NCBI RefSeq assembly: GCF_040448685.1 | Contig: NZ_CP159290.1 | Coordinates: forward strand, 2,046,001-2,110,000 | DNA from: Cellulosimicrobium sp. ES-005 | GTDB taxonomy: Bacteria > Actinomycetota > Actinomycetes > Actinomycetales > Cellulomonadaceae | Length of the DNA: 64,000 nt | Direction: 5' to 3' | Shown: positions 16,704-25,786 of the stretch, piece by piece | Layout of the letters: each line of letters opens with the position of its first letter | Numbering within the stretch: position 1 is the stretch's first letter | Notes under the pieces: model-generated | The model's database searches: none | The model's input: only the letters and a program-made list of their open reading frames with translations | Told to the model about the DNA's origin: nothing | Position numbers and translations under genes: made by a program

Positions 16704-16973
16704 GTGCCGAAGCGCGACCCGGGACCCAGCGTGAAGGACCCCGAGCTGTACGAGAAGCTGCGGGACGAGGGCGACTCGAAGGAGAAGGCGGCGCGCATCG
16801 CGAACGCCGCGGCGGGCTCGTCCCGCCGGAGCGTCGGCCGCAAGGGCGGCAAGGCCGGCGACTACGACGACTGGACGGTCGAGAAGCTGCGCAAGCGCGC
16901 CGCGGAGATCGGCATCGAGGGCCGCTCCTCGATGCGCAAGGCCGAGCTGATCAAGGCCCTGCGCTCCCACTGA
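16704..16973 (+). CDS. Rho termination factor N-terminal domain-like protein (DUF7218/Rho_N)
   Basis: Small basic protein of 89 residues. The first half, PSVKDPELYEKLRDEGDSKE, with ARIANAAA, matches a short conserved actinobacterial domain; the second half, WTVEKLRKRAAEIGIEG then KAELIKALR (about 59-87), is a SAP/Rho_N-type helix-extended-loop-helix that binds nucleic acid. It lacks the Rho ATPase. A GGGAGG site lies five bases before the GTG, which fixes the start. Its cellular role is unknown. Confidence 0.8.
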   Translation: MPKRDPGPSVKDPELYEKLRDEGDSKEKAARIANAAAGSSRRSVGRKGGKAGDYDDWTVEKLRKRAAEIGIEGRSSMRKAELIKALRSH

Positions 16974-17063
16974 CCGGACGCTCGTCGACCCCGGCGGCGG
17001 TGGGGGTGCGAGATCTCACCCGCGGCGCGCACGCCCTCGGGTCGCGCCGGGAGGCGCGCCCGC

Positions 17064-17069
17064 TACGGT
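17064..17069 (+). promoter_or_regulatory. -10 of leaderless phospholipase D-family gene
   Basis: TACGGT, six bases before the GTG at 17076; no Shine-Dalgarno. Confidence 0.6.
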
Positions 17070-17075
17070 GAGTCC

Positions 17076-18329
17076 GTGCACCTGTCCGCCGACTCCGCCC
17101 TGCGCACCGCCCGCCGTCTGCTCTCCCGTGCGCTCGTGGTCGCCGTCGCGGCGCCCGTCACGGTGGCAGGCGTGCTCGTCACCGCCGACGCGATCCGCAA
17201 GCGTCGCAACACGACCGAGGCGTCGTTCCCCCGCTCCTCCCCCGCCGACGTGGAGGTCGCGGGCACCACGACCACGGTCTTCACGTACGGCGAGGACGTG
17301 TACCGGGAGATGCTCGGGGCGATCCGCGAGGCGCAGCGCCGCATCCTGCTGGAGACGTACATCTGGAAGGCCGACGCGCTCGGCGAGGAGTTCAAGCAGG
17401 CGCTGGTCGAGGCGAGCGACCGCGGCGTCGAGGTGTTCGTCGTCTACGACGGGTTCGCCAACCTCGTCGTCCCGCAGTCGTTCTTCGACCTGCCGGAGCC
17501 GATCCACGTGATCCGCTACCCGGTGTTCCGCCCGGGCGTGCTCATGCTCAACGTGCGCAAGTCGGGCCGGGACCACCGCAAGATCCTCGTGGTCGACGAC
17601 GAGATCGCTTTCGTCGGCGGGTACAACCTCGGAGCCCTGTACGCGACGCAGTGGCGGGACACGCACGTGCGCCTCGTGGGGCCGAGCGCGTGGGAGCTGC
17701 GCAACGCGTTCGTCGACTTCTGGAACGCGAACCGCAAGCCCGGCCAGCCGCTCCTCGCGGACCCGGGGTCGGTGCACTGGGAGCCGCGCCTGCGCGCGGC
17801 GCGCAACGCACCCGCGCACCTCGTCTTCCCGATCCGCGGCATCTACCTCGACGCGATCGACCGCGCGAGCTCGCACGTCTACATCACGCAGGCATATTTC
17901 ATCCCCGACCGGGAGATCCTCGCGGCGCTCCTCGCCGCCGCCGCCCGCGGGGTCGACGTCCGCGTGCTGGTGCCCGAGCGCTCCAACCACGTGCTCGCCG
18001 ACTGGCTCTCGCGCGGCCTGTACACGGCGCTGCTCAAGGGCGGGGTGCGCATCCACCTGTACCGGGACGCGATGGTGCACGCGAAGACGGCGACGATCGA
18101 CGGCGCGTGGACGACGATCGGGACGGCGAACATCGACCGGCTCTCCCTGACGGGCAACTACGAGGTGAACCTCGAGATCACCGACCCCGGGGTGGCCGAG
18201 CAGATGGAGAAGGTGTTCGAGGTCGACCTGTCGAACTCGCGCGAGCTGACGCTCGCCGAGTGGGACTCCCGCTCGGTGGCGGCGAAGCTCAGCGAGGTCG
18301 TCCTGACGCCCCTGCGTCCGCTGCTCTGA
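17076..18329 (+). CDS. Phospholipase D-like protein (cardiolipin synthase type)
   Basis: Protein of 417 residues with two HKD motifs: DHRKILVVDD (about 165) and VHAKTATIDGAW (about 335), each followed by the usual Gly-Gly/Gly-Thr segment (AFVGGYNLG, TTIGTANID). The pair marks the phospholipase D superfamily, and the layout matches bacterial cardiolipin synthase, which joins two phosphatidylglycerol molecules. A single hydrophobic segment near the N-terminus (LSRALVVAVAAPVTVAGVLV) would tether it to the membrane; classic cardiolipin synthases have two, so another phosphatidyl transfer is possible. The GTG start is leaderless. Confidence 0.88.
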   Translation: MHLSADSALRTARRLLSRALVVAVAAPVTVAGVLVTADAIRKRRNTTEASFPRSSPADVEVAGTTTTVFTYGEDVYREMLGAIREAQRRILLETYIWKADALGEEFKQALVEASDRGVEVFVVYDGFANLVVPQSFFDLPEPIHVIRYPVFRPGVLMLNVRKSGRDHRKILVVDDEIAFVGGYNLGALYATQWRDTHVRLVGPSAWELRNAFVDFWNANRKPGQPLLADPGSVHWEPRLRAARNAPAHLVFPIRGIYLDAIDRASSHVYITQAYFIPDREILAALLAAAARGVDVRVLVPERSNHVLADWLSRGLYTALLKGGVRIHLYRDAMVHAKTATIDGAWTTIGTANIDRLSLTGNYEVNLEITDPGVAEQMEKVFEVDLSNSRELTLAEWDSRSVAAKLSEVVLTPLRPLL

Positions 18330-18388
18330 CGCGCGGGCCCGCACGGGTCACGAGTCCCGACCGGGCCCGGCGCGGGACCAGCGCCGCG

Positions 18389-18652
18389 TCAGTCGCAGTA
18401 GTGGGGAGCCTCGCCGCAGACGACGCCCTGCACCATGAGGACGAAGAACACCACGACGGCGGCGACGACCGCGAGGGCGAGGAGCACGCCCAGCACGATC
18501 GCGACGATCGCCCCGGGGTGCATCGTGCGAGGGCCGCCCGCGCCCGCGGGACGGTCCCGGACGTGCGGCGTCCACGCGCGCCCGTCGAACCACCGCTCGG
18601 CTCGCACGCCCCACGGGTCCGGATACCAGCCTGGCACCGGGGGGCCGCTCAC
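18389..18652 (-). CDS. DUF2510 domain membrane protein
   Basis: Protein of 87 residues with an N-terminal DUF2510 motif (PGWYPDPWGVRAERWFDGRA, about 6-25), a small Trp-rich domain found in many actinobacterial membrane proteins, and one membrane segment (AIVAIVLGVLLALAVVAAVV, about 49-68). The tail has two cysteines (VCGEAPHYC) that may pair outside. The GTG start overlaps the stop of the MBL hydrolase gene by four bases, so it is translated after it. The function is unknown. Confidence 0.8.
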   Translation of the reverse strand: MSGPPVPGWYPDPWGVRAERWFDGRAWTPHVRDRPAGAGGPRTMHPGAIVAIVLGVLLALAVVAAVVVFFVLMVQGVVCGEAPHYCD

Positions 18653-19485
18653 CGGCCGGTCTCCGCGCGGGCGACGTCGGCCGCCTCCTCCTCGGGGCGC
18701 GGGGGCACGGTCTCGTCGGCCTCGAGCAGGGTCACCTCCCCGTACTCGGGGTGCTCGTCGCGCAGGGCCCGCGCCGCGGCGTCCGCGGTCCCGTCCAGGC
18801 TCCCCGCGGCGACGTCGAGCGCCTCGCCGGGCGCGAGGGGCCGGTACGCGTAGGTCCCGCCGGTGCGCTGCTCGCCGAGCAGACGGTCGACGAGGCCGTG
18901 CCCGGCCGCCGAGAGCAGGGCGTCGTGGATCGGGACGACGACGCGCGGGTCGAGCCCGCGCACGAAGTCGATCGTCTCGGCGAGCTTGAGCCACGGCGCG
19001 GCCACCGGTGCGAGGAGCACGTCGAGCCGCCTTCCCTCGAGCGCGGCGTCGTCGGGCGCGTCGAACGAGTCGCCCGGGTGCAGGAGCGTCGCGCCGTCCC
19101 CGCGGACGAGGTACGTCACGTTCGCGATCCGGGGCACGTCACGGTGGATCACCGCGTGCTGCCCGCCGCCGACCACGACCTCCAGCCCGCCGAGGTCCAG
19201 CCCGTCACCCGGCACGACCACGCGCGCCGACGCGCCCTCCGGCAGCGACGGCCGCAGCGCGGCGACGACCGCCTCGGGCCCCCACACCACGAGCCCGGGC
19301 CGCGCGGCGAGGGCGGCGCCGAGCGCGGCCGCGTCGACGTGGTCCGGGTGCTGGTGCGTGACGAGCACCGTGTCGGCGTCGCGCAGCGCGGTCGCCGCGT
19401 CACTGAACGTGCCCGGGTCGATCACGACGACCTGCCCGCCGTGGCGCACCGACACGCACGCGTGGCCGTGGAACGTGACTCGCAT
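18649..19485 (-). CDS. MBL-fold metallo-hydrolase (UPF0173-like)
   Basis: Metallo-beta-lactamase-fold protein of 278 residues. The metal motif THQHPDHVDAAA (about 42-53) gives HxHxDH; further ligands are in GGQHAVIHRD (about 107) and LHPGDSFDAP (about 134-143), with VVPIHDALLS (about 187) near the end. The pattern is that of UPF0173-type hydrolases distantly related to UlaG. The C-terminal 50 residues are charged and not part of the fold. A GGAGGATCC stretch precedes the ATG. The substrate is unknown. Confidence 0.85.
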   Translation of the reverse strand: MRVTFHGHACVSVRHGGQVVVIDPGTFSDAATALRDADTVLVTHQHPDHVDAAALGAALAARPGLVVWGPEAVVAALRPSLPEGASARVVVPGDGLDLGGLEVVVGGGQHAVIHRDVPRIANVTYLVRGDGATLLHPGDSFDAPDDAALEGRRLDVLLAPVAAPWLKLAETIDFVRGLDPRVVVPIHDALLSAAGHGLVDRLLGEQRTGGTYAYRPLAPGEALDVAAGSLDGTADAAARALRDEHPEYGEVTLLEADETVPPRPEEEAADVARAETGR

Positions 19486-19564
19486 GGATCCTCCTCAGCT
19501 CACCCTGCCCGGCGCGACGGCCGTCGCCTCAGGCTGCCACCCCGATCACGAGAGCGCCCACCGC

Positions 19565-22500
19565 TCAGCCCACGACGAGGACCAGGTCGCCGCCCTCGAG
19601 CTGCTGCACCGCCCCGATCGCGACGCGCTGGACCGTGCCCGCGACGGGCGTCGTGATCGCGGCCTCCATCTTCATCGCCTCGACCGTGGCGACCGTCTGC
19701 CCCGCCTCGACGACGTCACCGGCCACGACGACCGGCGTCACCGCGCCCGCGAACGGCGCCGCGACCTGCCCGGGCTGCGACGGGTCCGCCTTCTCCGCCG
19801 TGCGCGCGTCGACGTCGACCGCACGGTCGCGCACCTGGATCGGGCGCAGCTGACCGTTGAGGGTGAACATCACCGTGCGCATGCCCCGCTCGTCGGGCGT
19901 CCCGATCGCCTCGAGCCCCACGAGCAGGCGCACGCCCTTGCCGAGCGCGACCGCGACCTCCTGGCCGGGCTCGAGCCCGTACAGGTACGTGGGGGTGTCG
20001 AGCACGGACACGTCGCCGTACGCCAGGCGCACCTGCTCGAACTCCTTGGTCGGGCCCGCGAACAGCAGGTGGTTCAGCCGCCGGCGCCGCACCTCCCCGG
20101 CCTGCGCGAGCTCGGCCTCGTCCTCCGACGAGAGCGGGGTCACGCCGCCGCGCGCGGCACGTCCGGCGAGCGCGCGCGAGCGGAACGGCTCGGGCCAACC
20201 CCCGGGCGGGTCGCCGAGCTCGCCGCCGAGGAACCCGATCACCGAGTCCGGGATGTCGAACGCCTGCGGGTAGGCCGCGAACTCCGCCGGGTCCGCGCCC
20301 GCCGCCACGAGGTGCAGCGCGAGGTCGCCCACGACCTTCGACGACGGCGTCACCTTCACCAGGCGCCCCAGGATGCGGTCCGCCGCGGCGTACATCGCCT
20401 CGATCTGCTCGAACTTGTCCCCCAGGCCCAGCGCGATCGCCTGCTGGCGCAGGTTCGACAGCTGCCCGCCCGGGATCTCGTGCTCGTACACGCGCCCCGT
20501 CGGCCCGGGCAGCCCCGACTCGAACGGCGCGTAGACGCGACGCACCGCCTCCCAGTACGGCTCCAGGTCCGCGACGGCGGTCAGCGACAGGCCCGTGTCC
20601 CGCTCGGTGTGCTCCAGGCCCGCGACGAGCGCCGACAGCGACGGCTGGCTCGTCGTGCCCGCCATGGCGGCGCTCGCGGCGTCCACCGCGTCCACGCCCG
20701 CGGCCGCCGCGGCGAGCAGCGTGGCCATCTGACCGCCGGACGTGTCGTGCGTGTGCAGGTGCACCGGCAGGTCGAAGCGCTCGCGCAGCGCGGTCACGAG
20801 GCGCGTCGCCGCCGCGGGGCGCAGCAGCCCCGCCATGTCCTTGATCGCGAGCACGTGCGCGCCGGCGCCGACGATGCGGTCCGCGAGGCGCAGGTAGTAG
20901 TCGAGCGTGTACAGGTCCTCGGCCGGGTCCAGCAGGTTGCCCGTGTAGCACAGCGCGACCTCCGCGACGGTCGTGCCCGTGGCGCGCACCGCCTCGATCG
21001 CGGGCCGCATCTGGTCGACGTCGTTGAGCGCGTCGAAGATGCGGAACACGTCGATGCCCGTCGCCGCGGCCTCCGCGACGAACGCCTCGGTGACGCGCGT
21101 CGGGTACGGCGTGTACCCGACCGTGTTGCGGCCGCGCAGGAGCATCTGGATCGCGAGGTTCGGCATCGCCTCGCGCAGCGTCGCGAGCCGCTCCCACGGG
21201 TCCTCGCCGAGGAACCGCAGCGCGACGTCGTACGTCGCCCCGCCCCACGCCTCGACCGACCACAGCTGCGGCGTCGCCCGCGCCACGTACGGCGCGACGG
21301 CGGCCAGGTCGTGCGTGCGCACGCGCGTCGCGAGCAGGGACTGGTGGGCGTCGCGGAACGTGGTGTCCGTGACCCGCAGCCGCTGCTCGCCCCGCAGGGC
21401 GCGCGCGAAGCCCTCGGGGCCCAGCTCGAGGAGCTGCTGGCGCGTCCCGGGCGGCGGCGCGACCGACAGGTCGACCGCGGGCAGCTTCGTCGCGGGGTCC
21501 GTCGTGCGCCGCGGCTCGCCGTGCGGGCGGTTGACCGTCGTGTCCCCCACGTACGCGAGCAGGCGCGTGCCCCGGTCGGCGCTCTCGCGCGCGGCCAGCA
21601 GCTCGGGCCGCTCGTCGATGAACGACGTCGCGACGTTGCCCGCGACGAACTCCGGGTCCGCGAGCACGGCCTGCAGGAACGGGATGTTGGTGCGGATGCC
21701 GCGGATGCGGAACTCGGCGAGGGCCCGCCGCGCGCGCCGCACCGCCGTCGGGAAGTCACGGCCGCGGCACGTCAGCTTGACGAGCATCGAGTCGAAGTGG
21801 CCCGACACGACGGACCCGGCCGTCGCCGTCGCGCCGTCGAGCCGCACCCCCGCCCCGCCCGGGGAGCGGTAGGCGATGATGCGGCCCGTGTCGGGACGAA
21901 ACCCGTTCGCCGGGTCCTCCGTCGTGATGCGGGTCTGCAGGGCGGCGCCGTTGACGCGCACGTCCTCCTGCCGGATGCCCAGGTCCTCCAGCGTCTCCCC
22001 CGACGCGATGCGCATCTGCGCCGAGACGAGATCGACGTCGGTGACCTCCTCGGTCACGGTGTGCTCTACCTGGATGCGCGGGTTCATCTCGATGAACACG
22101 TGCTGCCCGGCGCGCTCCCCCACGGTGTCCACGAGGAACTCGACCGTGCCCGCGTTCTGGTACCCGATGTGCCGGGCGAACTTCACCGCGTCCGCGCACA
22201 GCGCGTCCCGGACCGCCGGGTCGAGGTTGGGCGCCGGCGCGATCTCGACGACCTTCTGGTGCCGGCGCTGCAGCGAGCAGTCCCGCTCGTACAGGTGCAC
22301 GACGTTCCCTGCGCCGTCGGCGAGGATCTGCACCTCGATGTGCCGCGGGCGCAGCACCGCCTGCTCCAGGAACACCGTCGGGTCACCGAACGCGCCGTCG
22401 GCCTCGCGCATCGCGGCAGCCAGCGACTCGGGCAGGTCCTCCCGCGTGTCCACGCGGCGCATCCCGCGACCGCCGCCGCCGGCGACCGCCTTGACGAACA

Positions 22501-22963
22501 CGGGGAACCCGATCGCGTCCGCCTCCGCGACGAGCTCGTCGACGTCCGACGACGGCTCGCTCGACGCGAGCACCGGCAGCCCGGCCTCGCGCGCGGCCTT
22601 GAGCGCGCGCACCTTGTTGCCCGCGAGCTCGAGCACCTCCGGCGGCGGACCGACGAACGTCAGCCCGGCATCCGCGCACGCGCGCGCCAGGTCGGGGTTC
22701 TCCGAGAGGAACCCGTACCCCGGGTAGACCGCGTCCGCCCCCGCCTCGCGCGCGACGCGCACGATCTCCTCGATGTCGAGGTACGCACGCACCGGGTGAC
22801 CGGGCTCCCCGATGAGGTACGCCTCGTCGGCCTTGAGCCGGTGCTCGGAGTTGCGGTCCTCCTGCGGGAACACCGCGACGGTGCGGGCCCCCAGCTCGTA
22901 GGCGGCGCGGAACGCCCTGACGGCGATCTCCGCGCGGTTGGCGACCAGGACCTTCGAGAACAC
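19565..22963 (-). CDS. pyc: Pyruvate carboxylase
   Basis: Biotin enzyme of 1132 residues (normal length) that carboxylates pyruvate to oxaloacetate and refills the TCA cycle. The biotin carboxylase part is at about 1-450 (KVLVANRAEIAVRAFRA; ATP-grasp loop GGGGRGMRRV), the carboxyltransferase at about 520-810 (FRDAHQSLLATRVRTHD at about 538; DMAGLLRP), the allosteric/tetramer region follows, and the biotinyl domain ends the protein with the modified Lys in VEAMKMEA (about 1096). The GTG at 22963 was chosen because VFSKVLVANRAEI is the usual start and a GGAG site lies five bases upstream; the longer open frame is not protein-like. It is transcribed alone. Confidence 0.97.
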   Translation of the reverse strand: MFSKVLVANRAEIAVRAFRAAYELGARTVAVFPQEDRNSEHRLKADEAYLIGEPGHPVRAYLDIEEIVRVAREAGADAVYPGYGFLSENPDLARACADAGLTFVGPPPEVLELAGNKVRALKAAREAGLPVLASSEPSSDVDELVAEADAIGFPVFVKAVAGGGGRGMRRVDTREDLPESLAAAMREADGAFGDPTVFLEQAVLRPRHIEVQILADGAGNVVHLYERDCSLQRRHQKVVEIAPAPNLDPAVRDALCADAVKFARHIGYQNAGTVEFLVDTVGERAGQHVFIEMNPRIQVEHTVTEEVTDVDLVSAQMRIASGETLEDLGIRQEDVRVNGAALQTRITTEDPANGFRPDTGRIIAYRSPGGAGVRLDGATATAGSVVSGHFDSMLVKLTCRGRDFPTAVRRARRALAEFRIRGIRTNIPFLQAVLADPEFVAGNVATSFIDERPELLAARESADRGTRLLAYVGDTTVNRPHGEPRRTTDPATKLPAVDLSVAPPPGTRQQLLELGPEGFARALRGEQRLRVTDTTFRDAHQSLLATRVRTHDLAAVAPYVARATPQLWSVEAWGGATYDVALRFLGEDPWERLATLREAMPNLAIQMLLRGRNTVGYTPYPTRVTEAFVAEAAATGIDVFRIFDALNDVDQMRPAIEAVRATGTTVAEVALCYTGNLLDPAEDLYTLDYYLRLADRIVGAGAHVLAIKDMAGLLRPAAATRLVTALRERFDLPVHLHTHDTSGGQMATLLAAAAAGVDAVDAASAAMAGTTSQPSLSALVAGLEHTERDTGLSLTAVADLEPYWEAVRRVYAPFESGLPGPTGRVYEHEIPGGQLSNLRQQAIALGLGDKFEQIEAMYAAADRILGRLVKVTPSSKVVGDLALHLVAAGADPAEFAAYPQAFDIPDSVIGFLGGELGDPPGGWPEPFRSRALAGRAARGGVTPLSSEDEAELAQAGEVRRRRLNHLLFAGPTKEFEQVRLAYGDVSVLDTPTYLYGLEPGQEVAVALGKGVRLLVGLEAIGTPDERGMRTVMFTLNGQLRPIQVRDRAVDVDARTAEKADPSQPGQVAAPFAGAVTPVVVAGDVVEAGQTVATVEAMKMEAAITTPVAGTVQRVAIGAVQQLEGGDLVLVVG

Positions 22964-23159
22964 CGGCACTCCATCCGTCGACCGTGCGGCGCTGCCGGGG
23001 AGAGCGTGACGCGCCGCGTACCGGGCGATCCTCCCACGGCCCCACGGGGCAGGCCGTCGCACCGACTGTGACGTGCTCCACAGCCGGGTGTCACGGCGTC
23101 CGGCCTCGGCGGGCCCGGTGTTCCCCGCCCGCCTCAGGAGCCGGCGGCGCTCGCGGTCG

Positions 23160-23750
23160 TCAGCCGGCGGAGCGGGCCCGACGGCGCTGCGCGAGCTCGT
23201 CCTGCGGGCTCGCCGTCGTGTCGTCCTCGTCGTCGAGCGACTCGGTGGGCAGCTCGGCGAGCGTGCCCTCGACCTCGCGCCACACGCGCCCGACCGCGAT
23301 GCCGAAGACGCCCTGACCACCCTGGACGAGGTCCACGACCTCGTCGGGGGACGTGCACTCGTACACGCTCGCCCCGTCGCTCATGAGGGTGATCTGCGCG
23401 AGGTCGTCGACGCCGCGCTCGCGCAGGTGCTCGACCGCCGTGCGGATCTGCTGCAGCGAGACCCCGGTGTCCAGGAGCCGCTTGACGACCTTGAGGACGA
23501 GGATGTCCCGGAAGCTGTACAGGCGGTGGGAGCCCGACCCCGAGGCGGGTCGCACGGTGGGCTCGACCAGCCCGGTGCGGGCCCAGTAGTCGAGCTGGCG
23601 GTAGGTGATGCCTGCGGCGCGGCACGCGGTCGGGCCGCGGTAGCCGGTCGTGGTGTCCTGCTCGGTGATGTCCTCCCCGAAGAGGAGGCCCTGCGCACCG
23701 TGGGGAACTGCCGCGCCGGCACCGACGCTCGCCTCACCGCTGCTGTTCAC
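23160..23750 (-). CDS. MerR-family regulator (Rv1830-like)
   Basis: MerR-type regulator of 196 residues. After about 40 variable residues comes the winged helix CRAAGITYRQLDYWARTGLV with GSGSHRLYSFRDILVLKV (about 45-92), then a dimerisation helix and an acidic tail. In Mycobacterium tuberculosis the gene at this place is Rv1830, last of the garA cluster, and the same order garA-merR-nuclease-merR is kept here. No cysteine ligands for metal are evident. AGGAGG precedes the start by six bases. Confidence 0.85.
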   Translation of the reverse strand: MNSSGEASVGAGAAVPHGAQGLLFGEDITEQDTTTGYRGPTACRAAGITYRQLDYWARTGLVEPTVRPASGSGSHRLYSFRDILVLKVVKRLLDTGVSLQQIRTAVEHLRERGVDDLAQITLMSDGASVYECTSPDEVVDLVQGGQGVFGIAVGRVWREVEGTLAELPTESLDDEDDTTASPQDELAQRRRARSAG

Positions 23751-23962
23751 TGTCGCCTCCTGGGGTGATGTCCACGACCACGCTATGGGCGCCGTCGGGG
23801 GTCGTCAACGACCGACGACCCGAGCGTGCGGGCGTGTCGCGCCCGCACGTCCGGCGGTCCGGCCGCCCAACCCTCGACCTGAGGTCGAACGTCTGCCTTG
23901 TCCGTTGTGTCCGGAGGGCTGGTCCTCGCCCGACGGTCGGCCCGTCCCGCGCGGACCGCCCT

Positions 23963-24454
23963 CTACTCGTCCACCGAGAAGTCCTCCGGCTGGACGTGGT
24001 CCAGGAAGTCGCGGAACTTCTCGACCTCCTCCTGCTGCGCGACGTCGACGACCTCGACCCCCGCCGTCGCGACGACCTCCGCCGAGCACAGCACCGGGCT
24101 CCCGGTGCGCACCGCGACGGCGATGGCGTCCGAGGCGCGCGAGTCGAGCCGGACCCCGTTGCTCAGGACCAGCTCGGCGAAGAAGATGCCGCCGTCGAGC
24201 GCGACGATCTCCGCCCGCTCCAGGCGCACCCCGACGGCGTCGAGGAGGTCCCGCAGCAGGTCGTGGGTCATGGGCCGCGGTGTCGGCAGGCCTGCCTGCG
24301 CCATGGCGATCGCGCTCGCCTCCCGTGGTCCGATGACGATCGGCACGACGAGCTCGGACGCGTCGTCGAGCAGCAGCACCACGATCTCCTGGTCGCGCTG
24401 CTGCTGACGGACCCCCAGCACCTCGACGGGGACCATCGGGACGTCGTCGCTCAC
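23963..24454 (-). CDS. Bifunctional nuclease family protein (DUF151)
   Basis: Protein of 163 residues of the DUF151 bifunctional-nuclease family. Signature segments are VVLLLDDASELVVPIVIGPR (about 25-44), EASAIAMAQAG, RPMTHDLLRDLLDAVG (about 61-76) and the end of the domain SRASDAIAVAVRTGSPV (about 106-122). Plant relatives cut RNA and DNA; the role of the bacterial ones is not settled. The first possible GTG is at 24457, but TACCGT lies exactly six bases before the next GTG (24454), so that one is chosen as a leaderless start. It sits between two MerR genes as in the mycobacterial garA cluster. Confidence 0.88.
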   Translation of the reverse strand: MSDDVPMVPVEVLGVRQQQRDQEIVVLLLDDASELVVPIVIGPREASAIAMAQAGLPTPRPMTHDLLRDLLDAVGVRLERAEIVALDGGIFFAELVLSNGVRLDSRASDAIAVAVRTGSPVLCSAEVVATAGVEVVDVAQQEEVEKFRDFLDHVQPEDFSVDE

Positions 24455-24460
24455 CACTCC

Positions 24461-24466
24461 ACGGTA
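24461..24466 (-). promoter_or_regulatory. -10 of leaderless DUF151 gene
   Basis: TACCGT on the minus strand, six bases before GTG 24454. It shows the nuclease gene can be transcribed apart from ftsR/garA upstream. Confidence 0.5.
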
Positions 24467-24545
24467 CGTCGCCCTCCGTCATCCGGCAGGGGTTGAGGCC
24501 CGTCTCGTCCGGGTGCCTCGCGGGACCGGGGAACCGGTGCGACGG

Positions 24546-25307
24546 TCAGCGCGTGAGGTCGTCGATCCCCTGGCGCACGAACACCGTGTGCAGCTGCGCG
24601 CACAGCTCCCCGACCTCCGAGGCCACGGTGCCGGCGTGGGCGCGGGCGGACGCGCTCTGCTGCCCGCGCCACGGGGAGACGACCTGGTGCACGAGGCTCA
24701 CGTGCCGGTCGGCGGCGGTGCGCAGGGAGCGCAGGTGCCGCGGCTCGATGCCGTACTCCGACAGGCCGGCGGCCAGCACGACCACGTCGAGCGAGCGCGC
24801 GTCGAGCTGGCCTCCGGGCGCCTGGCGCAGCACGCCGGCCTCGATGAGCCCCTCGACGAGGTCGCGCTCCACCCCCGCCGCGGACACGAGCGCGTCCACC
24901 GTGTACCGCTGGCGGACGGTCGCCGAGCCGGGTTCGCCGTCGTTCGTCGCCAGGCGCGGGGCGAGGACCTCGACCTCGGTGCCGGCGTCGAGCGCGGCGA
25001 GGCGCTCCTTGATGACCTTGAGCGGCAGGTACCGGTCGCGCTGCTCGACGAGCACGAACCGCAGCCGCTCGACGTCCGCGGGGCTGTACTGGCGGTAGCC
25101 CGACGCGGTGCGCACGGGCTCGATGAGGCCCTGCTCCTCGAGGAAGCGCAGCTTGGAGTGGCTGACGTTCGGGAACTCGGCCCGCAGCGCGCGCAGCACG
25201 TCGGAGATGCGCATGGTCGCGCGGCGCGAGATGCCCTGCGGCCACGGCTCCGTGCCGTCGGGGGGCTCGGGGACCGTGGCGTGCGCCGCGCCCGTCGAGG
25301 CGTTCAC
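24546..25307 (-). CDS. ftsR: MerR-family regulator FtsR-like
   Basis: MerR-type regulator of 253 residues. The winged helix (about 31-75) reads ISDVLRALRAEFPNVSHSKL, RFLEEQGLIEP and SGYRQYSPADVERL; the rest is helical. Position directly after the FHA gene and the match to Rv1828 / corynebacterial FtsR (activator of ftsZ) identify it. Its GTG overlaps the stop of garA by four bases (GTGA), so the two are co-translated. The effector is unknown. No ftsZ gene is in this window, so the target would be elsewhere. Confidence 0.85.
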   Translation of the reverse strand: MNASTGAAHATVPEPPDGTEPWPQGISRRATMRISDVLRALRAEFPNVSHSKLRFLEEQGLIEPVRTASGYRQYSPADVERLRFVLVEQRDRYLPLKVIKERLAALDAGTEVEVLAPRLATNDGEPGSATVRQRYTVDALVSAAGVERDLVEGLIEAGVLRQAPGGQLDARSLDVVVLAAGLSEYGIEPRHLRSLRTAADRHVSLVHQVVSPWRGQQSASARAHAGTVASEVGELCAQLHTVFVRQGIDDLTR

Positions 25308-25786
25308 GACCGGGGGGCCGTGCCGCCCGCCGGTGCCCCCGCGTGCGGGCTGGCGTGGAACGTGAGCCGGTACTTGCCGATCTGCACCTCGTCGCCCGTC
25401 GAGAGCGCGACGGCGTCGATGCGGCTGCGGTTCACGTACGTGCCGTTGAGCGACCCGACGTCGCGCACGAGGAAGTGCTCGCCCTCGCGCACGAACTCGG
25501 CGTGCTTGCGCGAGACGGTGACGTCGTCGAGGAAGATGTCCGCGCGCTCCGACCGGCCGGCGACGGTGCGCTCGGCGTCCAGGAGGAAGCGGGACCCCTG
25601 CCCGGGACCGCGCTGCATGATGAGCAGGGCGGAGTGGCGCGGCAGGGCCGCGACCGCGGCGTGCTCCTCGGGGCTCAGGCCGCCGGGCTGCACGCCCTCC
25701 TCGATCGGGGCCTCGATCCGGCCGAAGCTGACCGTCGTGTCGCTACCCGCCCGGTTCGGCACCTCAGGACCGCCTGGGACACTCAT
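25304..25786 (-). CDS. garA: FHA-domain regulator GarA/OdhI-like
   Basis: Forkhead-associated protein of 160 residues. The N-terminal tail carries the TT motif (SDTTVSFGRI, about 14-23) that is phosphorylated by Ser/Thr kinases in GarA and OdhI; the FHA domain (about 55-145) shows GRSERADIFLDDVTVSRKHA and VGSLNGTYVNR, the phosphothreonine-binding loops. Unphosphorylated GarA/OdhI inhibits 2-oxoglutarate dehydrogenase and glutamate dehydrogenase, so it links nitrogen and carbon flow. The ATG at 25786 has GAGGAGG four bases upstream. A TAGTTT at 25877-25882 (minus strand) is a possible -10. gcvH, which precedes garA in mycobacteria, is absent. Confidence 0.9.
   Translation of the reverse strand: MSVPGGPEVPNRAGSDTTVSFGRIEAPIEEGVQPGGLSPEEHAAVAALPRHSALLIMQRGPGQGSRFLLDAERTVAGRSERADIFLDDVTVSRKHAEFVREGEHFLVRDVGSLNGTYVNRSRIDAVALSTGDEVQIGKYRLTFHASPHAGAPAGGTAPRS

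Noticed and set aside
17005-17025. Palindrome GAGATCTC as terminator after the Rho_N gene
   Set aside because: Only 8 bp, no loop and no further stem; too weak to call.
18863-23071. A 1402-codon open frame on the plus strand opposite pyc
   Set aside because: It is an antisense shadow of pyruvate carboxylase. Its Arg/His/Val/Gly-rich translation has no domains; the minus strand gives a complete biotin enzyme.
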